DNA of 64,000 nucleotides from positions 3,844,001-3,908,000 of the forward strand of contig CAUJLY010000006.1 in the NCBI GenBank assembly GCA_963281155.1, read 5' to 3'. Below the pieces are notes generated by a model. The model searched no databases. It saw nothing but the letters and a program-made list of their open reading frames with translations, and was not told the origin of the DNA. Shown piece after piece: positions 54,001-64,000 of the stretch (positions are counted from its first letter, which is position 1; each line of letters begins with the position of its first letter). Both the position numbers and the translations under genes were made by a program. This DNA comes from Rhabditophanes sp. KR3021. Taxonomy: Eukaryota; Nematoda; Chromadorea; Rhabditida; Alloionematidae.

Positions 54001-57000
54001 AGTGATGTTAAAAAAGGGGAATTATATAACGAGGGTTTATAAAACGGTTCTTGAGCAAAGAAGATGTGCTACAACTACTTATCAAAATGTGACCCAATCG
54101 CAAAGAGTATACATACTTTTTTAATTAATTTTTATCACTTTTCTTAGTTTTAAGGATTCGAGCATTAATGTTAAATATGATGTCTTAACGCTTCTTTAGC
54201 AAGAGATTAATACTTATATGGAAAGAGATATATAAATACCATCGTATTGTCTTTTTTAGATGAAGAAATCGTATATGAAACCCACGTAATCGCAAGTATT
54301 ATTAAAAACTTTTCCAACCATAAATAATGCATAAACTTTGTATTGAAATTAATAACTATAAAAACGTTGTATCCATTCATTTGCTAAGTAAAAGGGAGAC
54401 AACCAACACCTTTATCAAAAAGGCTAACTAGTTTAGATGTATCAGTAAATTCGATTAAGTTGGTCAAAAAAAGTTAAATTCACAGTTAAACACCTTTTTT
54501 GGTGTCTTTATATCCATTAGAATAAACTACTAGATGCATTGACATGTAAATACTTTTAACCACAAAATTTAGCCCAAGTATTTGATATCAATTTGGCATG
54601 TTACATGGTTTGACCACCAAATACCCCTTTAAATTGTTTTGTTGATACATATTTATATATGAAAGTTTAAAATGTCAGCAAATAAATGGTGCTTTCATTT
54701 TAATAATGACATTTAATTTATCATCAATTACATATGCATACACAACCTTTTTGTTGTGTCTTCAAAATAATAACAAAATATTTGTTTTGATAAAATGAAT
54801 ATAATTAGTTACCTGATGCATCTGGATAAACAATTAAACCGGCAGATTCGGGGCCTAAACCACTAACTGTTCCAGCAGCTACTTTGAACGTCGACGTGCT
54901 TTTGACAGTCATAGGAAGAGCAATTGAGTTTGCGTTGGTAACCTAAAATATTGAAAATATATTTGCCAATGAAGTTATTAATGAAAACAAATTTGGTAGT
55001 CGTGTGTTTTGTATAATGGAATTTATTTTGGCATCCACACATGTGGTGTGTGAATTTTCATGTGCGTGCAAAATAATACTTTAATAGTATATGAAATTAA
55101 AGAAAATTAAATAATTTAAAGTAAGACAAAATAATATTAACAAAGTAATATAAAATAATACTATGAAAATATTAAAAAGTATTAAATAATACCTTGGTAA
55201 GTGTCTTAATTAAAGTAAACAATTCCCTCAAATATTACTAAATGTATGTGGCAAATACAAGGCGATTAAATCAATTCGTGATAAAGTCAACTAATTGAAA
55301 CAAATTCAAACACAAAATTTCATTCTACCATAAAAAAGTTTGATAACTAGTGAGACTGTTTTGGCGATAAGACGAAAATGACATTCATTCTCTGGATTTA
55401 TTTTTAAGACTTCTTCTTTTAAAGTCAAATGCCCTAAGTCAATGGCATACAAACTTTTAAGTATATATTTTGTTTGTAGACAACGGCCATCCCGAGTTAT
55501 CTCATAGCAAGAAGAGTTAGGGGTTTTGCTACTTGCCGTAACTAAATTATGCTGTTTGATAAGTTGTACAACATATCTTGAGGGTATATATGTGGCATTC
55601 GCTTACATTTTTAATTAATGGTTTCCTTGATTCTGAAGTTATCATTGCTCTGTAGTATGTAATATTGCCATTTTGTTGATCTAGTGGTGGGGGATCCCAG
55701 GCAAAGATTATCTTTCCTTTCACAATATCGTACCTCACATTCAGTGGAGGAGAATCGGGAATTCCAGCTGGTGTTGACAGTGATTCAGTCGTATTTAGAC
55801 CAACACCATCCACTGTAGCGGCTGCCAAAATAAATATGTATTCCCTGAATTTGATTAAATCTTTAACCTCAATTGATCTTGAGTCACCGGGAATGTCAAT
55901 TCGACTGTACTCGGTATGAATGTCAGGCCTATACCACAGATGATATTTTGTCACACTCTTTCCATACATCTCTTTTGGAGGTAACCATTCAAGGCGAGCG
56001 GCTAAGGGAGTTTCCTCTCTTATTAAACTCAATGATTGAATAATGGGAGCTGATGGTGCTGAAAAGGCAATAAATCATTGTATCAAATTAACATTTGCAA
56101 ACATATAATTACAAATATATCCAATTAAATTTACAAATAAATGAATAATTTATGTCTGACATCAAGCAACTTACGTAAACCCTCCATCATAATTTTGACT
56201 GCATCTGAATGTCGTCCATCACCAAATTTATTCTCTGCATTGACTCGAAATGAGTATTCTGTATTAGGAATTAAGTCAGTGATTAACGCATGTAATTGCT
56301 GAAAAAACAGAAGGTTATTATTCAATTTATAAAAGATGTTGAGTATTACCTCTTTCGGATAAATCGAAACAGCCTTTTGTAATTTATTGTCTACCGGTTC
56401 ACCATTAAATAGTTTTTCTTTATACACATTATACCCTAAAATGGTTCCAGTATATCCAAAAGGTTCTTTCCATGTAACTGAAACAGTTGTTGCATTCACA
56501 GCTTCTACTTTCACATTTTCTGGCTCGGGTGGAACTAAAATTTGAAGGTTAAGGATAAGATAAGGATAATTTTTAAATTAATTTTACAAACCTTTATATG
56601 AAGCATCATTTCTACCTAATATAATTGAATTTGTCAAAATAAACAGAACAAATCCAACTTTATAAAACTCTCGCATACCAATAGAAGTATATGGTTTGGG
56701 ATGTTTTAATGTACAAAACAGTTTCTCAACTTGATTGCGCCTATATATTCTTCTATTTTTATAGATCTTCTCTTATTACTTTCGGTACAATATCAAAAAA
56801 CGTAATTGAAAAATGCACATTACTTAAATATAAGATAGGGCCAATCTTTGCGGAAGGAAGTTTAGAGGATCTATAAAATGTTGTCAAATAAAAGATGAGA
56901 CTCGCAATACTATATATGTGAATAGATAAATAAAAAAAATTATCGGATAAAATAGCAGAAGTATTTTTTCCAATGGTCATCAGTATTTTATGGTGTGTGT

Positions 57001-60000
57001 TGTTCGAGATCGAACCAATGTTAGTATTTTTGGATGACTGTTTATGTCATGCTAAAATTTTATTAAAAACGAAGTTATAGTCGTCAATACGAGTGTGCAA
57101 TCTTAATAAAAAATATGAGGGTTTAGGTGAGTACAATAAGCTAATTAAAACAACAAAAGTATAACATACTTAGCTATAATTGGCAGTAGAAATATTAAAA
57201 AAGTAAATTGATCAAGTCGTAAATACAATAGTTCCATATGTATTTAAGCTCCATTGTATATTTTAATGTATAAATTTATTGTAATAAACTAACATATCTA
57301 ATAATGAACAGCAGTCTTTAATTAGACAAAGGCAGGGTCACTATTAAATATGTAAAGCCTGCATTAACACAACTAGTCCTATAGTTTTAAATATTACTTA
57401 AACAAGTCTAGTATATTGTACAAATTAATGTTCAAACCGTATCTTAAGCCTATATTTAAAAATTATGATTAAGATAGAGCCTTGTGTTAAATATTAATAT
57501 AGTAGTAGGCGAAGATAAAATAAAAATCATATTGTACGTTTAAATAATTGATATTTGTACTTTTTATTTATTTTGTAATAATAAAAACAAAACAAATACT
57601 ATTATTTGTTATTTTTGAAAGTCTTAAAAAATTTTGTACACTAAAAGCTTTATGAGAAAGCTTAACTAAAGGAAAATTGTCAACAATAGAATTGGCAAAA
57701 GTTAAATATAAAAAATAAGAAGGCGATGTATGAGGCAACAAAACAAACGGCCTTTGTACAATACAAATGATTATTGAATTCGAATTAGAAAAGACAACAG
57801 GATTATGTAAATATGTAAGGAAGGATGGTAATAAAAAGTGACGACTTAGGATTATCTATTTATCGAGTGGTCATTTGTGGGGGAAAGTTGAGATTGGTGA
57901 GAAAAGCAAAACCAGGTGTCTTCAATCAAGCAGACTATATGGCATTCTGGTAAAGGGTCTTGTCGGTTTAAGAGGACGCCATTTAATACGTCGCGCAATA
58001 GTCTTCCTACCATGCATCGCAACTTTTTTTGTTACTATAATGTAATGGTTCAATCTGACATCGTTTATAAAAAGTTTAATTGGCACAGATCAATTCAATC
58101 ATTCCCTTATGCATGAGTATGTTCAGTAATCAATGTAGATAAAGGAGTCAAAGGTAAATTGGATTTAAAGTATATGTATGTATTTAGTCTAATTTTTGGG
58201 TCATGATGTGCACTTTAAAGTTACATAAAATATGTAAAAGCTGCTAATGATTAAGGCATTGCTATTTTTAGTATAGATTAATCATAAACTTAAGCATGAA
58301 TGAATATGTGAGTATTAGGAAAGACATGAGCAAAGGTGTGACTATAGATATTAATCAGCCACACACATATCAATATATTCATACAATCTTTTCTCATAGA
58401 TAAAAAAGGGTACTTAAAAGGCCTAATCGAACAGTACCAAACACATCTATACAAGTCTAACAAATGGGGGTTACAAAAATGCTATTTTAAAGAATGTGTT
58501 CCCATTTTTTAACGTTCCTCCACCATTTAAGAACAAAGACTAATAACATTGGCAAATAAATAATATTTAGGAGCCATCTAAATATAACTCGCGGTGCCTC
58601 TCTGCTTTCCATTTCATTTCTTATATTCATAGCCCTACCAAACAATTCTTTGATCAAGCCACCGACATGATTAATATCAATGGTTTACCGTTTCAAAAGG
58701 CACATAAAAATTCAATTATCTGGTTACATTTTAACAAATTTACATAAAACATGTAGAGTATGGGAAACATTTGTATGATGCAAATAAAAAGGGATCTTTC
58801 TTAGTAGGTATAAGGTATTATGACTTAAATGTGATGCGTTCAAACCTGATATATGATGTAGCAAAGATAGGCATGAATCGGTAATATGATAAAAATATGA
58901 ACGATCAGAGTAATTGATTATTTAAAAATCTTACAAGTTCAAAAGTTAAAACTTTTTGGTAATGAATAGGCATGAAACAAGTACTTTATATTTACAAGAA
59001 AAGGATGGCATTGTACCCCCTGCTGTTTTTAGAGAAATGTTTACTAAAGAAGCTTAAGCAGCTTGAAAGAACTTGCCCATGATTAGATTCAATGAACTTA
59101 AATTTGCATACAATAAAAAGGACTTTTGAAAAGGATTTGTCATATAAAAAGAAAAATAAAAGATAAGACTAAAGTAATAATATGAACTAAAAAAGAAGCA
59201 GGTTAGTTCTAAGTTTATGAGTTATATGTCTTAGTAAAACAATGAACTCACCCAATTTTGTATGTTAACTTATACATTATCGATGATGTTTGTGAATTGT
59301 TTAAAATGATGAACTAATGTGTAAAGACAAAGGAATTATTAGTCGGTAAAATATTTTTTAGATATAATGGTATACATCTTAGTGCATGACTATAAATATT
59401 CACCTAAGACAATGGTTTGCATGGTGGTATTTTGCCCATTTTAAATAATAAAAATTATATCAAGGCATTGTTTAAAAATAAATCTTTTAGATCGCTAAAT
59501 GGATTAATATAACAAATGTAACAACAAAAAGAAGAGGTATGATATTTAGAAACGTTTGCTACAATATATAAAATCATCAAGAACGCATCTATCTCAATTG
59601 GGGTGCTAGTTAAAAAGTATGCAAATCTCTTTTTATAAGAACGGACAGATGTTGAAGGGAAAAAGTGAATATAGTAGTGTACTCATCATCATCCAATTGT
59701 AATATGTTTTATTACGAGCAAATATTCTATTTTTCCCTCTAATAACTTTGGTAATGAGGTTCAGGCAATACATTTTGTACCCATCATCCTTTTTTGTAAA
59801 AAAATCCCTATTAGAGATGGATATAGATAGTGTTAAATTAAATTTGGACTATCATAAATAAGTACTACACATTGAAGGTCCTTTGTAGATTAAATGAAAT
59901 TAAAAAAAGTTGATTGAAAAATACATTTTTAATGTTTTTTGAGAGGAAATGGATTACTAGTAGAGCATTATATTTTAATTAATTTTACCATCTATTAACT

Positions 60001-63000
60001 CAAGACTGAACTTTTCGAAAAGGATAAAAGGAAACTTTGTTTTAAAGCATATTTATATTGCGTATTTTGTTTGTTTTGAAGGTCTAATTACATTCCCTTT
60101 ATTGGTAAGAGCTTATTAGTTGAGGCGTAATAGAATGGGGATGGTGATTTTACATAAGACAATAGGGGTTTTATATTAAGTTTTTAAAGAATAATTTGTT
60201 TGATAAATTTTGTATCAAATCTCCAAGGGATGTTCCTTTTGGTTGTGTAAAGATAATAAGATTCTAGTGTTTAAAGTGACAGTTTATTTATGCAGTAGAA
60301 TTAAAAATGCTTGCTAATACTCATTGAAATAGACGAATGTGGGAAATTAACTGATGTTAGTATTATATTTAGAACAAATATAATTTTTTTAACTTTACGA
60401 AGTTTTTTGATGTGGTAATTATTTAGTGATTTGTAGCAAATCATGCCCTCCCAATAAATATATTTTCAACTAAAGCAGTCTTGAATAAGTGTACAAAATT
60501 GAATAAAAATGTCTCTAGACGATAAACTATGTACATGAAACATAATAAAAAACTTAATCAAATAAATGCTTTACAGCTCTTCTATTTGGCAAATATTATA
60601 TGAACAATACTTCAGATGATCTACAGGTCTAAATAACTTCCAAATTGTTACTGGCAGGAAATAAAATGGCTTGTTTTTTGGAAGTGTTAAATAAATATGT
60701 ATAATTAATCAAAAATTGACTATTAATTAGTTACAATGCATATTTAGCTGTATAAAATTTGAGTAATGGGTGCTCATTTGCAAATGTAAATTTAAAGTAG
60801 GCAACCTTCTGTCATATACATATATGGATGAAACCTATCCGAGAAGATGGGTCTATAATATTTACATTAAATGTAAAATTGTCCAACGATGCAAAAAGTG
60901 TAAATGACGGTGTGTTTTATTTTATACATTTGCAGGCAATATAAACACTTTAAATGTGTCAAAATGAGTATATATATTTTGAGTTGTAAGTGCATGTTGG
61001 TAGAAAGTCAAATTTAAAGCATGGGACCTTTGTTAACTGTAATTTGAAAGAAATTGGGACCTTTTTAATGACTTTTTTGGCCATCAAAACAATATATAAG
61101 AATGTTTTTTGGGTATGTCTTAGAATATTAATGGAACCTAGTTTTCTTTTTTTAAAAATAATATTAGATGTAGACACGCATAAGATCATTTATAATGAGA
61201 GGAGGAAACACATTATACATCAAAATAAAAGTGATAAAAGGCCACTAAATTAGGATTTGATTTTGGTGACCAAAAATAGAACCGAACTATTAACTTTTAT
61301 ATTTCAAATTGAAATATTAACTATTGTATTTAAAGTTAAATTTAATCAGTCAAAGCAACAGTTAACTATGTATTGATAATCAGAAAGCTTCACAAAATTA
61401 CGAACGCATGACCCTACAAATTGTAAAGGCAACAGAAGAACCCAAAACTATATTAATGGAAGTATTCAGAATAATAACAATAATTGCATGGGATATAGCT
61501 TTTTATTCCAAATCTTAATAGTGGAAAAATTATTGCATGCCCGCAACTTTAACCTTCTCGGAGTGTAAGCATATTTAAAACTAAAATTTATATCATTCAA
61601 AGCATATAAGAGATGAAAAATTAAACTTGTTGAAAGATGGCATATCTGGACATGTATTTAGAAGTGGCTTTATGCCTTGTAAGCATTACATTGGCAAATA
61701 ATTGAGTCTGTAAATTAGCAAAGATGGTATGGGAACGGTTGTTGGTTCAATGGGAAACAATAGACATGAAATTATAAAAGAAAATGTAATATTAAATATA
61801 GCAAGGACAATGAAAATATACATTTTAAATGAAACTCGTAGCAACGTCTAATCTTAGTAGCGTAACTTTTTAACTCAAATAGAAAGTTGAAATGTATACA
61901 CTTTTAAAGAGATAACAGTTAGGTCACAAATTTATATATTATTGTTGGAGTGTATATTTATGTATTATTTCAGTCAAATTAATTTGTGGTTTATATCAAT
62001 TTATATCTAAATCAGTTTAAGAAGTAGTAGCACACTAAATTGTATAAAACAATTGTAATAAATCTAAATATCCGAATACAACTAAAATTATAAATATTCG
62101 GGTAACAAGAATTAATATAGACGTGATATTAATTATATTAAAATTTAAAAAAGCAGTAGTAACTGATAATCTGTTAACTATTAAAATTGATCAGTTAATT
62201 TCATAATCAACCAATACATGTCAGTAAGTGTCAAAAAAGGGAGAATTATCAATTATATGGAATTTAAGAAATTTGTTGCTGACACATTACAATCTAAAGA
62301 ATTTAAACAAAAGACGTTAAAATGAACTACTAATCTAAGTACAATTATAAAGTATATGTGGAAGTATATCCTTTTATCAGATAATAAAAGAATTTTGACA
62401 GCTGTCCTAAAGTTTCTGGCATGCTTCTGTGTAGAAACTAAAAAATGATTGCTATTCATTTTGAAGTAAAGTAATAAAAAATGTAATATATTATCATCTT
62501 ATTGAATATGTTAATTGAATATGCTTTTTTAAGAGATGTTTGAACAAGGTTTTTAATTTAAAAAGTTTACTTACCATATGCATTATAATCGTTTTCTGTA
62601 AATAATAAAGATTAGAAAAGTTAAAATAATTAAAAAGCAACCTTTACTAGCTGTTGAAATAGTTTCCATATTACTAAAAGCACCCATTCCTCTTGGTGAT
62701 TTTGCCGCAATTCGAAAAGAATATTTTGTAGATGGTTTTAAATTTTCCATAATATGTTTATTTAATTTTTCACCTAACTGAACCTCGTTGTAATCATTTT
62801 CGGACATGTTATAAACCATAACATATCCTTGGATGTTGAAAGAATGTCTAGGTTTATCCCATGCTAGACTAATTCTATTATTCTCAAGGGCAGCAGCTTT
62901 TAAATGATCGGGCGCTCCAGGAATTCCTTGTTTAGTGATTACAGCAATTGATTTTGATATTGGACCATAACCACGTGAGTTCTTGGATTGAACTCTAATA

Positions 63001-64000
63001 TGATATGTATCTTCGGGAGTCAAATCTGATATAGTGGCTGTATTTTTTGAATCACGGACTTTAAAATATTCCCACTCTGAAACATTTCTGTCCTCATTTT
63101 TGTTTGTATAATAAATTATGTTTTCAATTATTTTGCCGTTTGGTGTCTCTGGAGGGTCCCATTGAACCATTAACGAATCTTCATTTATAACTCTGGCATG
63201 TACGTTTTCTGGAGAATTAGCGGGAAGACTTTCGTCTGTTTCTATTTCTAGTGGAAAGGAAAATCTACCGATTCCTAGTAAACTTCCCGACGCAATCATT
63301 ACCTCATACTGTGTATAGGGTGACAAATGATCAATTATCGTATTAGTTTCATTCTTCCCAACAACTTTCTCTATGAATTGTTTTTCGGTGGAAAACTTTT
63401 CGCGATATCTCAAAATGTAATGCGTAATTAATAGATTATCTTCGTCCGAACGAATGTTCTTCCATTGCAAGATGGCAAAAGTACTATTAATATTAATAAC
63501 AGTTAATCCATGGGGTGGTTCTGGTACAGGTTTAACCAACACTGTTGTTGTTGCTTCAATATTCCCTAATTTACTAACAGCAATGCAGGTATAATTTACC
63601 GAAGATTCCACATTCGTCAATTTTAAAACATTTTTACCGATTGGTGCAGTTTGAGGATCATTTAGTAAAACTTCATCAGATTGGCGTTTCCAAAAAACTC
63701 TGGGCATCGGATAACCAACAGCTACACATGTCAAATTAATGTTGCCGTCTTTTAAAACTTGGTATACTTTTTCAAGCTTGTAAGAAAAGTATGGCGGTAC
63801 TCGACGGACTAAAATAAAATAGATTAAGTAATGACACCTATCTATCTTCCCTCAAAAGGCTTTTTTAATTTAATTTTTAGGTATAAGTAAAACTTGTAAT
63901 AGGGAAAAGCAATTACACTTAATATATGTAAAAAGACTTTTATCTTTTATGTCCTCACCGTCTTCAATTTGTCCCACAAGATGAGTATCATTTAGAGCTT
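48038..64000 (-). CDS. ptp-3: LAR-type receptor tyrosine phosphatase (PTP-3), 5' end beyond window
   Basis: Exons in transcript order: 63959..64000 (partial), 62642..63808, 62575..62595, [56592..56676 alternative first], 56350..56534, 56175..56298, 55607..56058, 54813..54942, 51351..51622, 48569..51304, 48038..48529; all join in frame. The visible protein has the third Ig domain (starts VRRVPPYFS), FN3 repeats 1-3, then FN3 repeats 4-8 plus a membrane-proximal segment with basic cleavage-like sites (RRVIRPRTTR). A transmembrane helix (LVGPIIAVIIITLILGLLVI) and tandem phosphatase domains follow. D1 is intact: WPDHGVP and HCSAGIGRTG. D2 keeps WPDNGVP but its signature reads HDHLGTGRAG, with Asp for the catalytic Cys. 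LAR/PTP-3 is a type IIa adhesion phosphatase guiding axons and organising synapses. Ig1-2 and the long-isoform signal peptide lie to the right of the window. Confidence 0.95.
52327..52754 (-). CDS. Small nested gene candidate within ptp-3 intron
   Basis: An open frame from 52754 continues in frame across a putative intron (52494..52540, donor ACAG|gtctgt, acceptor CTTCTTTAG) into 52327..52493, for about 126 residues. The N-terminal half is basic (ARDKRHPAVK, PAKKRLLHSK). The C-terminal half is acidic and Pro-rich (AYPGPLLPD, EQPSFEEP). No domain is recognised. The donor is weak, but the downstream exon stays open to its stop and is less AT-biased than its flanks. A second in-frame Met lies nine residues in. 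It could instead be a single-exon gene of 73 residues, or noise. Confidence 0.42.
53208..53459 (-). CDS. Small open frame, 83 residues, nested in ptp-3 intron
   Basis: It reads 83 residues with a mixed, soluble-protein-like composition (three Trp/Tyr-containing stretches such as GWRYHVSQTSG and WTKFEDFYKNM). A TTTGTAG acceptor lies 1 nt before the ATG, and an AATAAA follows within 10 nt of the stop. I do not recognise it. It is on the ptp-3 strand, so it would need its own promoter. It could be linked to the next candidate downstream (52327-52754), but I see no splice that joins them. Confidence 0.38.
   Translation of the reverse strand: MITRNNTSISKPATNSSFILLSPKFCQEQLVAHFDELVNKLSSGWRYHVSQTSGIKDSWTKFEDFYKNMCSYTQGSFMTFNNK
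54943..55606. other. ptp-3 intron, 0.66 kb
   Basis: The intron splits the sixth FN3 repeat. It is AT-rich and I see no separate feature in it. Confidence 0.6.
56592..56676 (-). CDS. ptp-3: Alternative first exon of ptp-3 (short isoform) with signal peptide
   Basis: From an ATG at 56676 the frame encodes 28 codons: a charged start (MREFYK), a hydrophobic core (VGFVLFILTNSIILG) and RNDASYK, then a donor AAAG|gtttgt. It splices in phase 1 to 56534, reading YK-VPPEPENVKV. This is a signal peptide joined to FN3 repeat 4, omitting Ig and FN3 1-3. C. elegans ptp-3 is known to make a long (A) and a short (B) isoform, the latter lacking Ig and the first FN3 repeats. The exon also contains an internal acceptor (TATATTAG) that could let its last 24 nt serve as an in-frame cassette in the long isoform. 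Confidence 0.82.
56677..62574. other. ptp-3 large intron with the short-isoform promoter
   Basis: About 5.9 kb between the 21-nt exon and the internal first exon. It is the natural place for the short-isoform promoter and enhancers. A less AT-rich patch at 57900-58020 carries a minus-strand frame ending RRIKWRPLKPTRPF...SLLD (see findings). Elsewhere I see no gene; the open frames at 60959-61253 and 62253-62459 have no features. Confidence 0.55.
62575..62595 (-). CDS. ptp-3: 21-nt micro-exon of ptp-3
   Basis: Between acceptor TTATTTACAG and donor ATG|gtaagt lie 21 nt, phase 1 to phase 1, encoding E-N-D-Y-N-A-Y in the linker between FN3 repeats 3 and 4. The preceding exon ends AGTAAAG|gttgct after a 46-bp intron. 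Because its length is a multiple of three, it can be skipped: both TASK-ENDYNAY-VPPEP and TASK-VPPEP read through. Vertebrate type IIa phosphatases also use micro-exons, though at other places. Confidence 0.7.

Larger units (their letters stand above)
51623..54812. other. ptp-3 intron, 3.2 kb, with nested open frames
   Basis: This intron separates FN3-6 and FN3-7 coding exons. It contains two same-strand small gene candidates (52327-52754 and 53208-53459, listed separately). The rest is AT-rich with no recognisable features. Confidence 0.55.

Noticed and set aside
57001..57025. tRNA B-box-like GGTTCGATCTC on the minus strand
   Set aside because: No A-box or cloverleaf pairing upstream; it is just a short GTTCGA/TCGAAC palindrome.
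58318..58340. Resemblance to a miR-71-type seed (GAAAGACATG)
   Set aside because: Match stops after ten bases and no precursor hairpin is visible.

Overview
The window is nuclear DNA of a nematode. The evidence is two neuropeptide precursors of nematode type (a TRH-1-like precursor with RELL/RELF amides and an NLP-3-like precursor with AINPFMDSI and YFDVLAGQSL amides), an HNF4-derived nematode nuclear receptor, mostly tiny introns (about 37-90 bp, many 40-50 bp), TTTTCAG/TTTTTAG-like acceptors without a partner donor just upstream of many start codons (as expected for spliced-leader trans-splicing), and a LAR phosphatase gene with the long/short isoform layout known for C. elegans ptp-3. Intergenic DNA is very AT-rich. 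I see no prokaryotic operon, virus, transposase gene, CRISPR array, rRNA or convincing tRNA.

Layout. 1-6.5 kb (minus strand): a small multi-pass membrane protein, a single-pass membrane protein with PPxY motifs, and a secreted NDNF/Nord-like FN3 protein. 9.1-12.9 kb (plus): a UDP-glycosyltransferase and the trh-1-like precursor, each with an apparent one-base reading-frame break. 13-22.7 kb: a gene-poor stretch leading to the nuclear receptor (22.7-25.3 kb). 29-34 kb: rab-39 (plus) tail-to-tail with wdfy-2 (minus), both endosomal trafficking genes, then an intronless UDP-sugar transporter. 35.6-43.3 kb: a NIM1-type kinase (plus) converging on alanine-glyoxylate aminotransferase (minus), then a SIK-type kinase (minus). 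44.8-46.7 kb: nlp-3 (plus) and a mitochondrial-looking HAD phosphatase (minus). 48 kb to the right edge (minus): a LAR/ptp-3 receptor tyrosine phosphatase, truncated by the window edge at its 5' end, with one or two small genes inside an intron.

The points most worth a second look are: an internal first exon with a signal peptide that gives the short ptp-3 isoform; loss of the catalytic cysteine in the second phosphatase domain; an Asp at the LKB1-phosphorylated Thr position of the SIK-like kinase together with a possible KA1-like tail; a polybasic CaaX ending on the NIM1 kinase; the two frame breaks; and a GC-rich double hairpin in an AT-rich intergenic stretch.

Most genes appear to be independent transcription units. 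Shared themes are signalling (two AMPK-related kinases, a receptor phosphatase, two peptide precursors, a nuclear receptor) and membrane trafficking or glycosylation (RAB-39, WDFY-2, nucleotide-sugar transporter, UGT). Exon borders were derived by hand from splice consensus and reading-frame continuity.
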